In this document: in pieces, positions 12,792 through 23,610 of the stretch
Numbering within the stretch: position 1 is the first letter of the stretch
Layout: each line of letters begins with the position of its first letter
NCBI GenBank assembly: GCA_025642065.1
Contig: JAODUP010000417.1
Coordinates: forward strand, 23,501 to 87,500
Source: Paralvinella palmiformis
Taxonomy: Eukaryota > Annelida > Polychaeta > Terebellida > Alvinellidae
Direction: 5' to 3'
DNA length: 64,000 nucleotides
Position numbers and translations under genes: made by a program
Notes under the pieces: model-generated
What the model was told of the DNA's origin: nothing
Seen by the model: the letters and a program-made list of their open reading frames with translations, nothing else
The model's database searches: none

Positions 12792-13470
12792 TACCGTATA
12801 TACCTGTACATAAGGCAATTCCTTATATAAGACGAGATCAATATATCACTCAATATCATGTGAAATGGCCTAACTCAAATATAAGACGAGGCAGACTCAA
12901 TGGTTTTCAGCCAGACTAGTTACTAGCGTGAGCAGTTAAGCAACACTATTTTGGTTAATGTCTATTTAAAAAATAAATGCTTGTCATCAATAAAAGTGAT
13001 TATATGTTCTTGTTATTTAGGTGTGTTTATGTGGAAATACGGTTTACTGCATATTCGTTCAAATATATCAGACAATAAATTCGCCTAATATCAAATACAC
13101 AACTTGGCATTATAGCAGGGTGGCATTAGTGTCGGTGGGGGTATATTCGGCGGACAGCCTTGGGGGAGGTTAATTACACGTGACTTTTAATGCTGACAGC
13201 TTGTTAATCATTTCATAGATTACTAGAAAAAATTCAGTCAGAGCGTGGCAGGTTATTTATATGGCAATGTATGGTATTCGTATTGCGTAAGCATTGGCGG
13301 TGGCTGATTAAAGAAGGGTGGATATTTGCAGGTATTATCACGGCAGGAAATCGGGTCCTTATCAAAGCAGAAGCACGTCACTGTCGACTGACTCGTGTGT
13401 GAGACGAGTAGTGAAAAATCGCTCTCAGACAGGAATTAAAACCTCGCCTTATATACAGCTATATACGGTA
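12792..13470. mobile_element. Non-autonomous DNA transposon (MITE-like) with 25-bp TIRs
   Basis: The left end 12792-12816 and the reverse complement of the right end 13446-13470 match at 23 of 25 positions: both start TACCGTATATA and end ATAAGGC. If the outer TA is the target duplication (12792-12793 and 13469-13470), the element proper is CCGTAT...ATACGG, which fits the TA target of Tc1/mariner/pogo-type elements. Just inside the left end is a small inverted repeat, ATAAGG-CAATT-CCTTAT, and ATAAGACGAG appears twice (about 12826 and 12882). The inside has no transposase frame, so movement would need an enzyme from elsewhere. The superfamily is inferred from the target site only. Confidence 0.75.
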
Positions 13471-13677
13471 ATTACTCCAAGGAAGGCAGATGATTGGTGT
13501 AAATAACTCGTTTAGGAAGTATACAATGAATGTCTGGCAAATCTGTCTTCCCATAAAATAACATAATTTGGCTGGCGTATGAAATAAAACTCTTTTAATC
13601 ATGATTAAATAGCATGTTGGTAATAACCTCGCCACAACGTCGCCCCTTCTCCCCTCCTTAGCCCCTCAATCTCTCTC

Positions 13678-13678
13678 T

Positions 13679-13761
<83 letters not shown>
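13678..13761. repeat. (CT)n followed by (AT)n
   Basis: About 40 bases of CT passing directly into about 45 bases of AT. Confidence 0.97.
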
Positions 13762-13762
<1 letters not shown>

Positions 13763-14149
13763 CAAGGACCCAGCCTGGAAAGGAAGTAATTATACATATG
13801 AAACTAGAAGACAATTCAGTGACATAATAATCATTATTATTCTTATTTATACAATAATCAGCAGATGATATTAAACTATCCATAACCTACAAGACTAAAG
13901 TGAAAGAAAAGAATCTGATTTATCTGCGCTAGAATATATTACCATCTATATATCTGTGTGTATCTAATGAAGCTGATATTATATCAGGTACAACAACCGT
14001 CAGGTATCACATATGTTATCGTAGCACCTTCTGTGGTAGTTATGCTATCGCGAAATATACACAACAGAAAGCTGCTATTAGTATAGACCAAGGTGGTGGT
14101 AAAAGAGCAAGTAATGTATTTAGTTGATTTATGTAGTGAACGATGTTTC

Positions 14150-15640
14150 ATAAATCATAAGTATTCCAGTGACAATAAGATGTTAATGGTTGAAACAGTA
14201 TGGCATATGGTTGTTATGCCACTACTATGTGTGAAATTGTACTTGAAACAGTCATAAAAAGCCGTGATGAGAAGCTTATAACAAGATTGTTTGGTGTGCT
14301 AAATGCCGATCTTGTTGCCTGTGTCGCCCGCTATCACGGGATGAAGGGTTGTTACCCGTGTTATGTAAACCCGAAATGTATTGCGCAAGCAATTGACAAG
14401 GCAACGTAGAGCACTGTGTGTAAGGAAATTATTCGGCAAATAATTCATGAAGATCAGGACGCAATTGTGATCGGCAATGAGATGTTTCTGATCACATAAT
14501 TCAGTAGGCAATTCCAAGGTGTTTTTTTCTCTTAATGGTAACATTGTAAATTCTGACAAGTACAATAGATCTCACCACTTGAAGTTCCTCGAAGAATGGC
14601 CTGATATCATACATTTCACATCCCGTGAAATCTGATCTTGTTTGTTCAGGACAAATCTCCCCACTATGTAAAGCTAATGAGTTAGGACAAATGCTGAATT
14701 AGGAATTGCATGATGGACAAGCTAAAGAAGAAATCATACAGGAACAGTCATCAATTGACGCAAGCATTGACCATTGTTCTATTGGTAAATTGTGTCGACG
14801 AATGAAAGATGTGACAAAGCTTGAAAATGAATATTGTATGTGACTCTTATTTGAAGAACAGCACAAAACATTGTGCACGAGAGAAGAACCCTGGTGGTAT
14901 TAGGGACAATGTTCATCATGCTCTTCCTGATTTAGACATTCCAAGGGATTCGAGATTATTACTCAGCAGAAATGAGAATCCATCGTTCTAAGCTAGTTCT
15001 CTCCAGTGCAAGTACATTTGTGCACACCCCATCTATTTTTCCACTGGACACGAGGGAAACATGTATCACTCAATAGGTTTATTCCAGTGCACACACTGTA
15101 TGACCCGCTTAAATCTAACCAGCTTGCAGCGATGATTCTCGTGTACTGTATTAGTGGTTGGGATACGACGAGTACGTTCCATGGCCATGAAGGAACTGCA
15201 TTCCGATTAATGATGCAACAATCCAAATATTTTCAGCCCTTGAAATCTATGGGTGAGCAGCTAGAAATAAGCAAACACCAGATGAAGGTATGCATGGCCT
15301 TCATTTGGCGCGTGTATGGTCAACACTAGGAGCCATTGAATTAACTTCGGTGTAAAATGGTCAAGAGTTAAAGGAAATTCCTTGTTGGCAAGAAACTACC
15401 ACCGACTAAAGATAATGTTTCTCAACATTTGTCTGGTGCATTCTATCAAATCATGATCTGAAAACAGGCAAACAAGTCAATTATGTCTATGACAACAACT
15501 AATTTCAGGCCAAGTTGATGAATCAAGGCGTGTTATTGATTAATCATATGCGCATGTACTGGTAACATGTATAATGCCATATGTACCTGCTTATTTAATA
15601 GCAGCTTTGGCTATACAGAGTGGCACTGCCGAAAGTGACA
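14150..15640 (+). pseudogene. Decayed 'CDTTS' Cys-rich repetitive protein, probably from a mobile element
   Basis: Pieces in one order on the plus strand resemble an uncharacterised protein family that is repetitive in corals, molluscs and other invertebrates. 14200-14409: RDEKLITRLFGV and DLVACVARYHG, an N-terminal segment that in relatives ends in a YHxxC zinc-binding pattern. 14560-14810: a poorly conserved middle. 15106-15329: CISGWDTTSTFHGHEGTAF, where relatives have ISGCDTTSxxxGxGK; Cys has become Trp. About 15400-15450: LPPTKDNVSQHLSGAFYQ, like the LPPTRDAL block. 15549-15635: CACTGNMYNAICTC and TEWHCRK, like the Cys-rich CXC-type C-terminus. Stops and frameshifts between pieces make it a pseudogene. 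The family's function is not known to me. Confidence 0.65.
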
Positions 15641-16236
15641 ATGATGACTGATGGTGAGACTCTATAACAATATGCTACGTATTCTTTTTTAGAAGAATGA
15701 CGTTAGAATACTTGTATCCAAAAATGAAGCAAAATAATTAGTAATGTCTAAGATCATAATCGGGACAAAAAGGGATAATAACAAATAAATTACCTCTATG
15801 TTTGTATTATTTTCTATTTCATAGATTAAAGCATGGCGTAGCACTGTGAATGAGGTAGCATGGAATTAGTGTATGCTAAACACAAACAACATTTGAATTT
15901 CGATAAAAGTAACTTTATGTTATTATGAAATGTTTGACAAAGGATTAATTATCTCAAAACCAGTTAATATCTCAGGAGGGCATTGGACAATTTCTGATTA
16001 CTGAAAAGAAAATAAGATTTGTCGTTCAATATGTTGCACTGTTTGCTAACTTTTGGGTATGAGTTGCTCAAAAACAAGGCCAATATTATCCGTTTTTGCT
16101 GCCGTACTAATAGGGCTTAGCTTTTATAGATTATGTAACCTCCATTCGATAATAGGAATGCTGTGTCAACTTCTTGAATTAGGTGGAGTTTGATCTGATT
16201 AACATACATGTTTTGGAAATGCCAATGTGGGAGATG
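15641..16236. other. No gene recognised
   Basis: AT-rich spacer between the 'CDTTS' pseudogene and the hAT-type element. Part may belong to the end of either one. Confidence 0.5.
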
Positions 16237-16345
16237 TATACGTAAATCGGAGGGTCTCGGAAAATGTGGCTTTTATACGTAAATCGGAGGGTATCGAAAA
16301 TCGGGCATAATACGTAAATAAGGGATTTATACTTAAATCAGATAG
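16237..16345. repeat. Short tandem motif repeat beside the hAT-type pseudogene
   Basis: TATACGTAAATCGGAGGG occurs perfectly at 16237 and 16274. Decayed copies are TACGTAAAT near 16311 and TATACTTAAATCA at 16328. It lies just past the 3' end of the transposase remnant, where subterminal repeats would be expected in a hAT element. Confidence 0.7.
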
Positions 16346-17086
16346 TCTAAGTTAACACAATACTTTCCATGACAGTGAATATGAAATTTCATCTGGACTC
16401 AATTGATAGTCCTGGAACTCTTCCACGAGATGTTCGATTTCATCATCTGCTACAATGCTGAAACGTGTTCTTGTGTTGTCAATCAAGTCATCATCATTGT
16501 CTGCCAGCATGGTCCGCATAGCCATGCCAACAGCGAGGATGTCGTCATCCAGTTCTACAGACCTGCCAGCAACAGACACTTTTGTCAGATCTGTAGCAGA
16601 TTTGAACACACGCATCAACACAAATTTCGCTAGACAAGAACATGAAGTACGCCTTCATCTCCACACTGGCGAGGTAGTCGGCACATCGCTTCACACACGT
16701 CCACGATCCCCATGGCTTTCAAAGTAGGTTAGGAGGGCCGGCCACTGCTGCAGAAAGCGGTTGACGCATTTCTCCAAGCTCAGCCACCGTGTGCTGCGTG
16801 CTTCGGGATCTTTAAAGGTGCCACGTCACAGAACTCCAGAAATTCGCAATATTCTTCTTTGCGTTTGGCGCTATGATTGAAGTGGAAGGACACGTCCATC
16901 AGCAGCTCTTCCAGTAGCATAGGTAGCTGCTGGACAGCGCACACGCAATAGAGATTTGTCAGATGACAGATGTGTCCAATGTCGAGGACCTCTGGCTGGA
17001 CGTTCCTGATCCGGGATAGCACGGAGTTATGTCGGCCTTTCATAACGCTGCAGTTATACGACGAAAACGAGATGAGATTCGTCCAA

Positions 17087-17275
17087 GGGATTCCTCGTGT
17101 ACTGAAAGATAATTAAATTACATAAGTAGCTAATATCAATGGATTTTCAAAGGATTCCTTGTGTACTGAAAGAAAGTAAAGTGCCATAAATAGATAATAT
17201 CAATGGATTTTCCTAGGGATTCTTCGAGTATTAAAGGAAAGTACTGACATAAATAAATGCTACCAATGCATATCT
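17087..17275 (-). repeat. Three tandem copies (64-65 bp) of the hAT-gene 3' splice region
   Basis: Units start at 17087, 17151 and 17216 (GGGATTCCTCGTGTACTGAA and variants). On the gene strand each carries the polypyrimidine stretch, the acceptor and the first codons of exon 2. The gene-proximal unit has AG at 17103-17102. The middle unit keeps AG at 17167-17166, but its use would hit TGA after six codons. The distal unit has lost the AG. Confidence 0.85.
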
Positions 17276-17482
17276 TTACACTTTACACGGTAACAATAAG
17301 AAGCTCAGACAATATGTGAATCAATAAGTCATACGAAAAAGGAAATGTATGTACTTACTTATCAAAATAATTCAGTTATTGCAGTTCAATGACAAAGCTC
17401 AGCTAGACATTTAAAATGTTATTAAACGATCGTATTCACTAACTTAAATAATTTACAAATGAAAAAAGAAATCAGTAAATAC
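17102..17482 (-). other. Intron of the hAT-type pseudogene (GT-AG, 381 bp)
   Basis: The donor reads TTTCAG|GTATTTACTG and the acceptor TATCTTTCAG|TACACG on the gene strand. Removing it joins two exons in frame between conserved blocks IDNCF and GIPWTN, which are adjacent in relatives. That in-frame join is the main reason to call it an intron rather than an insertion. Confidence 0.85.
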
Positions 17483-18189
17483 CTGAAACAGTTGTCGATC
17501 GTTTCAAATATGTTCGCGCTGATATTGCAGATCGGTATATCGACAAATCGTATCATTGCGCTGGCGATCTCTGGGTTGAACACTTTGACGAGTATCGCCA
17601 GTGTCTTTTTGCTGCCTTGGTCTTTACTTTCGTGAGTCAGCAACGAAAATGTGTGGTTCTGAAACAGCTGGACAACGTTGGCATCAAGACGAGGGGTATA
17701 CGTTTTCTTGACGATGATGGTGGTCTTCATACAGCCCGACGTGAACTTTCCCACAATATCGCTATCGGGGAACAACTGCTTGGCCAATTGTGTGAAATGA
17801 TCATCCACCGAAAATGGTAGATTGTGCTCGGCAACGAATTGCGTAAACTTTACCTCGGCGGTTAACACACTGGAGAACAGGTCCGTCGTTTTCGAAGTTA
17901 CTAAGAAGGATTTCATCTGGGACTGTGTCTTAGTGGCGTGATTTGCCGACTTCGAATGGCGAACAATATCGTACTTGCCACAGAACGATACATTCACGTG
18001 CACGTTTCACACTTTGTAGTACGCACACATCGTTCCCTTGTCACTGGCTCATATAAAATCCATCTGAGTCGTCCATTCAAGTTGATATTTTGCAGCGTAA
18101 TTTCTTTTCTTCGCAGAATTAGCGCACGGCGAATCAGAGGCGCGTTTCGCCATATTGTCATCGTTTCAGAGCAACGAAAAGCGAATCAG

Positions 18190-18240
18190 ACGCCTTATAA
18201 CACTTGATTTGCAGATCACATGGAGGGAACAGCCAATCAA
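18190..18240 (-). promoter_or_regulatory. Possible TATA and CCAAT elements of the hAT-type gene
   Basis: On the gene strand ATTGGC (18237-18232) and TTATAA (18200-18195) lie about 80 and 42 bases before the ATG. In AT-rich DNA such motifs arise by chance, so this is weak. Confidence 0.25.
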
Positions 18241-18914
18241 ATTCGATTTAATGCGGCAAGCCAACACGTTTGTTTACCGAGACCATGTGCAAGAAAAACG
18301 TAGTGATTACGTTGCAAGCCCAAGCGTTTTATCGAAAACGGCTCATCATAATTACTTTTTTTCCCAGTTAGGTTTCGTTGAAATTGTGGGAGATTGGGTT
18401 TCCCGCACGGGAGTGCAGGAGATTTGATTTGATTGCGGGATTTGATTGCAGGAAACTTAACATGTATGATGATTAACATTATTTATATATGATGATGTCA
18501 AGGTAAAGATGCGATCACAATTCGCAATTCCGGAGATTTTAATAATGTTTACGACAGATGTCCGATTCTCAAACTTATATTCGCAAAAAAGATTACTATA
18601 GACGTATAGTTTGTAAATTGGTGAGGTTAATAATAAACATAAACAGTCATCAGGTCGTAAAAGGGTTATAATTTCAAAGTATTTATATTTTGACAAGGAT
18701 ATTCTATCTTCAGAATACATAATTGTACGTGGCAACCCTTTTAGGATGACTACAAAAGTACTGGGATTAGTGATACCTTGCAATTCATAACATATGTTTG
18801 ATAACACCCAGATAAGTAACTATAATGACGAGGTTTTTTATTTATATGTCCGAGCACCCTTTTATACACCGGTGAAACCTTAACCTTTGCACAGACTCAT
18901 AAGTTCGTGTGTAC

Positions 18915-18920
<6 letters not shown>
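18241..18920. other. No gene recognised
   Basis: 18241-18440 is richer in GC and may be the 5' flank of the hAT-type element. The rest is AT-rich with no motif recognised. Confidence 0.5.
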
Positions 18921-19009
<89 letters not shown>

Positions 19010-19048
19010 TGTATGTGTTTTTATGTGTGTATATATGTGTGCGCGCAA

Positions 19049-19091
<43 letters not shown>

Positions 19092-19150
19092 TGTGTGCAC
19101 GTGTGTGTGTGTGTCGTCCGTGCGTGCGTGTGTATGTGTGTGTCGGTTGA
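18921..19150. repeat. Compound (CT)n-(AT)n-(GT)n microsatellite
   Basis: CT run at 18921-18950, AT at 18954-19006, a second AT run at about 19056-19089, then GT/GTGC units. Overlapping 'ORFs' here are only repeat translations. Confidence 0.97.
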
Positions 19151-19627
19151 TGGGAGTTATTCGGTGTGAAGGATAATAATATCATCATGCTAAACCAAGC
19201 TTTCCTAAACACTCACTTATCCTCTAATTATTTCCGAAATTAGTTATTTATGACATATGATTTATCTCTTCCAATTTTTGAAATATAACAGCTTGGGGAT
19301 GTGTTTTATGATAATGCAACTGGATTATGACTATTAGTCATTACTTATTCATAACATAGATATTAGAGGCAGTTGTTTGTTCAATATCCGCACTATAACA
19401 ACTTGTTCTTCTAGTTCGTGTCCCGCGTCTATTATGAAAACATTCAATAATGCAATACAAACAAGTATAGGAACACCCATTGTTATAGTTGCAAAGTTAA
19501 TATGGGGAAGTTAATATCGTGCGTGCCCGGGTATAAACATACATGTGTTGGCCTTGGTCTGTTTGTGTGTTTACCAGTTAGCTTGTGTTTTGTCTGTATG
19601 TATGAATATGTATAAATGTTTACAATT

Positions 19628-19735
19628 ATATATATATATTATATATATAATGTGTGTGTGTGTGTGTGCGTGCGTGTGCGGTGTGCGTGTGCGTGCGTAC
19701 ATGAGTGCCTGAGTGTGTGATTGGTGTACTGATGC
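19628..19735. repeat. AT then GT/GC-rich microsatellite
   Basis: TATATA runs followed by TGTGTG and GTGCGTGC units. Confidence 0.9.
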
Positions 19736-19955
19736 ATGTATGTGCAGGGAGGAATGCTTACTGTCACGGTAATTTCTGCTATATGACCATTCCATAAGTA
19801 ATTCGATTAAACCTGTATGATGTCAATGTTATAACACAAGCACTGTGGAAATATGACTTCATAACAGGAGACACTTTAGTATTGGTATTAACGTTATTTG
19901 CTGATGAAGTGTGCTATTAGTATTCATTTGTTCTCGTTCTCTTCATCATCGTCCA

Positions 19956-19957
<2 letters not shown>

Positions 19958-19989
<32 letters not shown>

Positions 19990-20011
19990 AGTAGTAGTAG
20001 TAGTAGTAGTA
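19958..20011. repeat. (ATT)n-(AGT)n microsatellite
   Basis: Ten or so TTA units followed by seven AGT units. Confidence 0.95.
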
Positions 20012-21967
20012 TACTTAGCAGTATTGAATATAACTTTGTAATGCTTTATTACAAACACCGGTGATGATAACACTTCAATAATTACATATATGTAATCTGT
20101 ATTAATAATTCAAAGTAATTATTTTAGTAAAACCACAACATATGAAAAACATGTATTGTTTCTAGACATATTAAAATGCCAACCTATGAGTAACTTTGAA
20201 TATTTTTTCATACCTACATGTATATATGTATATATCGCATTTTATTGAATGCATAGGTGTGTGTTCGTTTCTTTTCTTGCTTGTCTGTTCTGGATTCAGA
20301 TATATTTGGATCATTTTAAAAATGTCCAAAGCATTCATAACGTTTCAGGGTGAATGACATGGATTATTGAGCAATTTATTAAATCGTCTACACAATAAAT
20401 GCACAGATTACACCATGAGTCTCAGCATATTGTCTCCACATAAAAGTAAGGACACCTGTCATAATATTTCATAACTTGGATTCACCTCGCCTGTGCATTG
20501 GAATATCAAGGGTTATTAATAAGCTTAAGCCCAACATTATTGAATGTGTCAAGGGAGACACTTTATCCAATCTAAGAATACAAATCGTTCCAAACGATCA
20601 TTTGAATTGAAGATACTCGAATTTGCCAAACTCCTAAAATACGATGTCCACCATGTCAATTGTGTCAATTGTGTTCATGCTAGTGTAATTCCAGTTAGAT
20701 TTTATAGATTTTATAGAAAGGTTTAGCTTATGTGTTTTTTAATGAAATACAAAATAAATACCCGTCTATTTACGTGTTTTCTACTATAGTACATAATACG
20801 GCATCGTAAATACATTATTGATAAAACGATAGAGTGGGCGTGTATGTGAGTGTGTTTAAGTGTGTGCGCGTGTGTGTGTGTGTTGTGTGGGTCTGGTAGA
20901 GAAACTCAGAATATGAATTATATATAAGGTTGGTTTAGCTCATGTATAGTACATTACTGTTTATGGACAAAAGCACATATATACAAACAAACATAAAAAC
21001 AAACGCATGTTTGCAGAAAGGCATTTACACGCTTTTGTGTCAAACTTGAAAAGCCTGCTATTAAACTAAATTCGATAAAATTTTCGTGTTTAGTAAGTTA
21101 AGGACTATAATAATAATAATACAACTAATAATAACAGTAATAAAAATAATAATAATATCAGGATAGATAGTAAAACTATCAGATGTAGTTATCATGATAT
21201 TAGTGGAAGAATACCACTTCAGTTTCTCCTTATATACAGCTGAAGAAATTATTCCCTACTGGGCTAACACATACAGTTATGTTCTTACATTTAAAAAATA
21301 ATTACAAAACAATTCTCTCGAACATCCGAGGTTTGCCATTATAACTGTTATTTAAGTTTACAACTAATTACCATTTTATGGGATGTAACACTTTATTCTT
21401 AAATTATTTGTCTTTGCATCTTTAAAATGATTTATTAATTTTGTGAATATATTCCTGTATTAAAAAAAGTCATAGTACTCAACGAAACACAAAGACTTCT
21501 TTGCATTTATGAACCCAGATAATACAATGTGTTATGTAATGAATTTGGACAGAGCTTAGTTTTAATTGTGAGAGTTATGAGAGCTGTGTGTCTGACATTA
21601 AAAGTCAGTAATGTAAATGTAAAAATCGTGTGGCAATGCAAAATTAAACACCTGGCAACGTAATGAAAATTACACACAGGCTGGTTTATGACATGAAAAC
21701 TGTGTATTACCTGTGGTGTGCTGTCCAAACACAGTCCAGATTTTCCTACTTGTATATTGAATAAATACTGTGCATACTGTGCATATCATTTCGCAAATAT
21801 ATTCCATTTAGTTTATGACATTGGGCTAAGTGACATATGAAGTATTACCAATAAATTAGTTCATCCATAGTTGGTCTTACAAATGTATACCAAACCCCCT
21901 TATCCAGTCTCCGCAACATTGAGGATGTTAGTAAGTGAGATTACTTACTTCAGCTTCCTAACATTGA
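20012..21967. other. No gene recognised; GT run near 20850-20890
   Basis: AT-rich sequence without a recognised coding or mobile element. A short TAA cluster lies near 21108-21155. Confidence 0.55.
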
Positions 21968-22375
21968 CACGCCGTTTAAGTGTTTGGCCTGGTTATCCAG
22001 AATTTAAATGACTGTAGCAGACACAGTACGCTCTTAAAGCATGTACTCCTGACTCAGGAATAGAAACACTGCATGGCATCTCGAGCGGTGGCATTGGACA
22101 CGGCTCGCGCGGTTGGTGTGTTTTATATAACAAGTTTAGTTGTATATATAATTCACCTTAGTTGTTTGTGGGAATATAATTATCTTTCCTAGGTCCAGTT
22201 ATGTCCAGTCTGTACTATGACATTAAAGGCTAACTTTAGTCTCCTTGTCATTAATAAAACCCTATATTATAATTATAGTTTGAATAGCAGACATTAGGTC
22301 TGATTTGAAAATGTTAATATATAGAAGGGCAATTCTGCCATAACGGTCTGCTAAAGCGCCGTTGTAATAGTGACG
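21968..22375 (+). repeat. R2 direct repeat, copy 1
   Basis: Nearly identical over its first 170 bases to 22569 onward: CACGCCGTTTA, GTTTGGCCTGGTTATCCAG, AGTACGCTCTTAAAGCATGT and CTCGAGCGGTGGCATTGGAC. The match then continues more diverged to ACGGTCTGCT and CAGCG/AAGCG. Confidence 0.9.
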
Positions 22376-22568
22376 AGTAGGTCATAGTATTTATTGGATT
22401 TGTATGTTTATGAGGTATTTGACCCTCCAGCAAATATCACAAGGCATATTATGCTGCGGTTGAGAAAGTTCCGTTTTCTATGCGTGGAGACCATATTTCC
22501 CGGTCCCTGCATTCAAGAAAAGTTGATCTAGAGCTATATATTCCGTGCACTATTTGCGTCTTTGGAGG

Positions 22569-22965
22569 CACGCCGTTTAGATGTTTGGCCTGGTTATCCA
22601 GCATTTAAATGACTGTAGCAGACATAGTACGCTCTTAAAGCATGTACTCCTGACTCAGGAATAGAAACATTGCATCGCATCTCGAGCGGTGGCATTGGAC
22701 ACAGCTCGCGCGGTTGGTGGTTTTATATAACAACTTATAAAATTCACCTTGGTTGTATGTGGGAATAGAATTATCTTTCCTATGTCCAGTTATGCCCAGT
22801 TTGTATTATGAGATTCAAGATTACCTTTAAACTGCTTGTCATAAATAACATATAAGAACTACAATAGCACACGTTAGATCAGGTTTGAAAATGATAGCAT
22901 AGTTCAAACAGTACGGAAGCTATGACGCGCTATTACGGTCTGCTTCAGCGCAGATGTCAGTCTTT
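22569..22965 (+). repeat. R2 direct repeat, copy 2
   Basis: Second copy in the same orientation, offset about 601 bases. The preceding CGTCTTTGGAGG and the first 20 bases recur in diverged form at 54988-55018, so R2 may belong to a wider family. No coding potential was recognised. Confidence 0.9.
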
Positions 22966-23323
22966 TAATAGCAATTAAGATAAACAGTTTTAAAAGTAGT
23001 CGCTTCGTGACGCCTGCCCGTTGTAAAAACCGATCTTGAAGACAGTGACAATTGGGTTATATGATTTATATAGTATTGCTTTGAAGAAAGATACAGCAAT
23101 TAAAACAATAACTATAAATAGGGCTGCTTAGATAATTAATATAAACATTCTCACTACTGCCGTGATCCGACTTGGGTGTTCTACTCCCAAACTCCACACA
23201 TGTCTCAGCAAGAAAAGTCGCCACTCTGGATTCAGTCCCCTGAAGAAACGTCCAGAGTTTGAATTCACGGTTCGAGATTCTCTGTGCCTGTGCCTTATCA
23301 TACACAGCTAAAGCACACACACA
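22966..23323. other. No gene recognised
   Basis: Spacer between R2 and the CA/AT array. A minus-strand frame crossing 23066-23359 is partly microsatellite and not supported. Confidence 0.5.
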
Positions 23324-23424
<101 letters not shown>

Positions 23425-23610
23425 CCGCCTCGGATACACCCGAGATAAAAAAACACCCCAGCTCATATCTTTATGTAAACGTCTCACAAAACCGGTAACT
23501 TGGTTATTACCGTTCTGTAGGCGATAAATGGGATAATGAATCTTCCCTTAGACGATGCATGCTATGTCTGCAGGAGAAAGCCAAGGAAGGAATTGTAATA
23601 TAGACCCGTG

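Larger units (their letters stand above)
16352..18153 (-). pseudogene. hAT-type transposase with BED-like zinc finger, two exons, broken
   Basis: Start ATG at 18153-18151 (MAKRASDSPC). Exon 1, 18153-17483, is 223 codons plus two bases. Two in-frame TGA codons lie at codon 35 (18051-18049) and codon 49 (18009-18007). The second sits at the second zinc-ligand Cys of the finger; the first Cys appears as Tyr46. The paired His (DIVRHSKSANH, 66 and 72) remain. Later blocks are FSVDDHFTQLAKQLFPDS, ESKDQGSKKTLAILV, FVDIPICNISANIF and IDNCF. A GT-AG intron (17102-17482) joins codon AG|T. Exon 2 gives GIPWTNLI, NCSVMKGRHNSVLSRIR, HICHLTNLYCV, NHSAKRKEEYCEF, then RWLSLEKCVNRFLQQWP after a frameshift near 16795, another shift near 16690, a deletion near 16640 and KSATDLTKVSV to VEEFQDYQLS. 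The hAT C-terminal dimerisation block is missing. The family resembles ZBED/SCAND3-like hAT-derived proteins. It once encoded a nuclear DNA-cutting transposase; it is inactive now. Confidence 0.85.

Noticed and set aside
17422..17482. Continuation of hAT exon 1 past the donor (YLLISFFICKLF...)
   Set aside because: The conserved protein resumes exactly at the acceptor 17101; the tail is AT-rich intron read-through.
18907..19212. Membrane-like peptides rich in Ile/Tyr and Val/Cys
   Set aside because: They are translations of the CT-AT-GT compound microsatellite.
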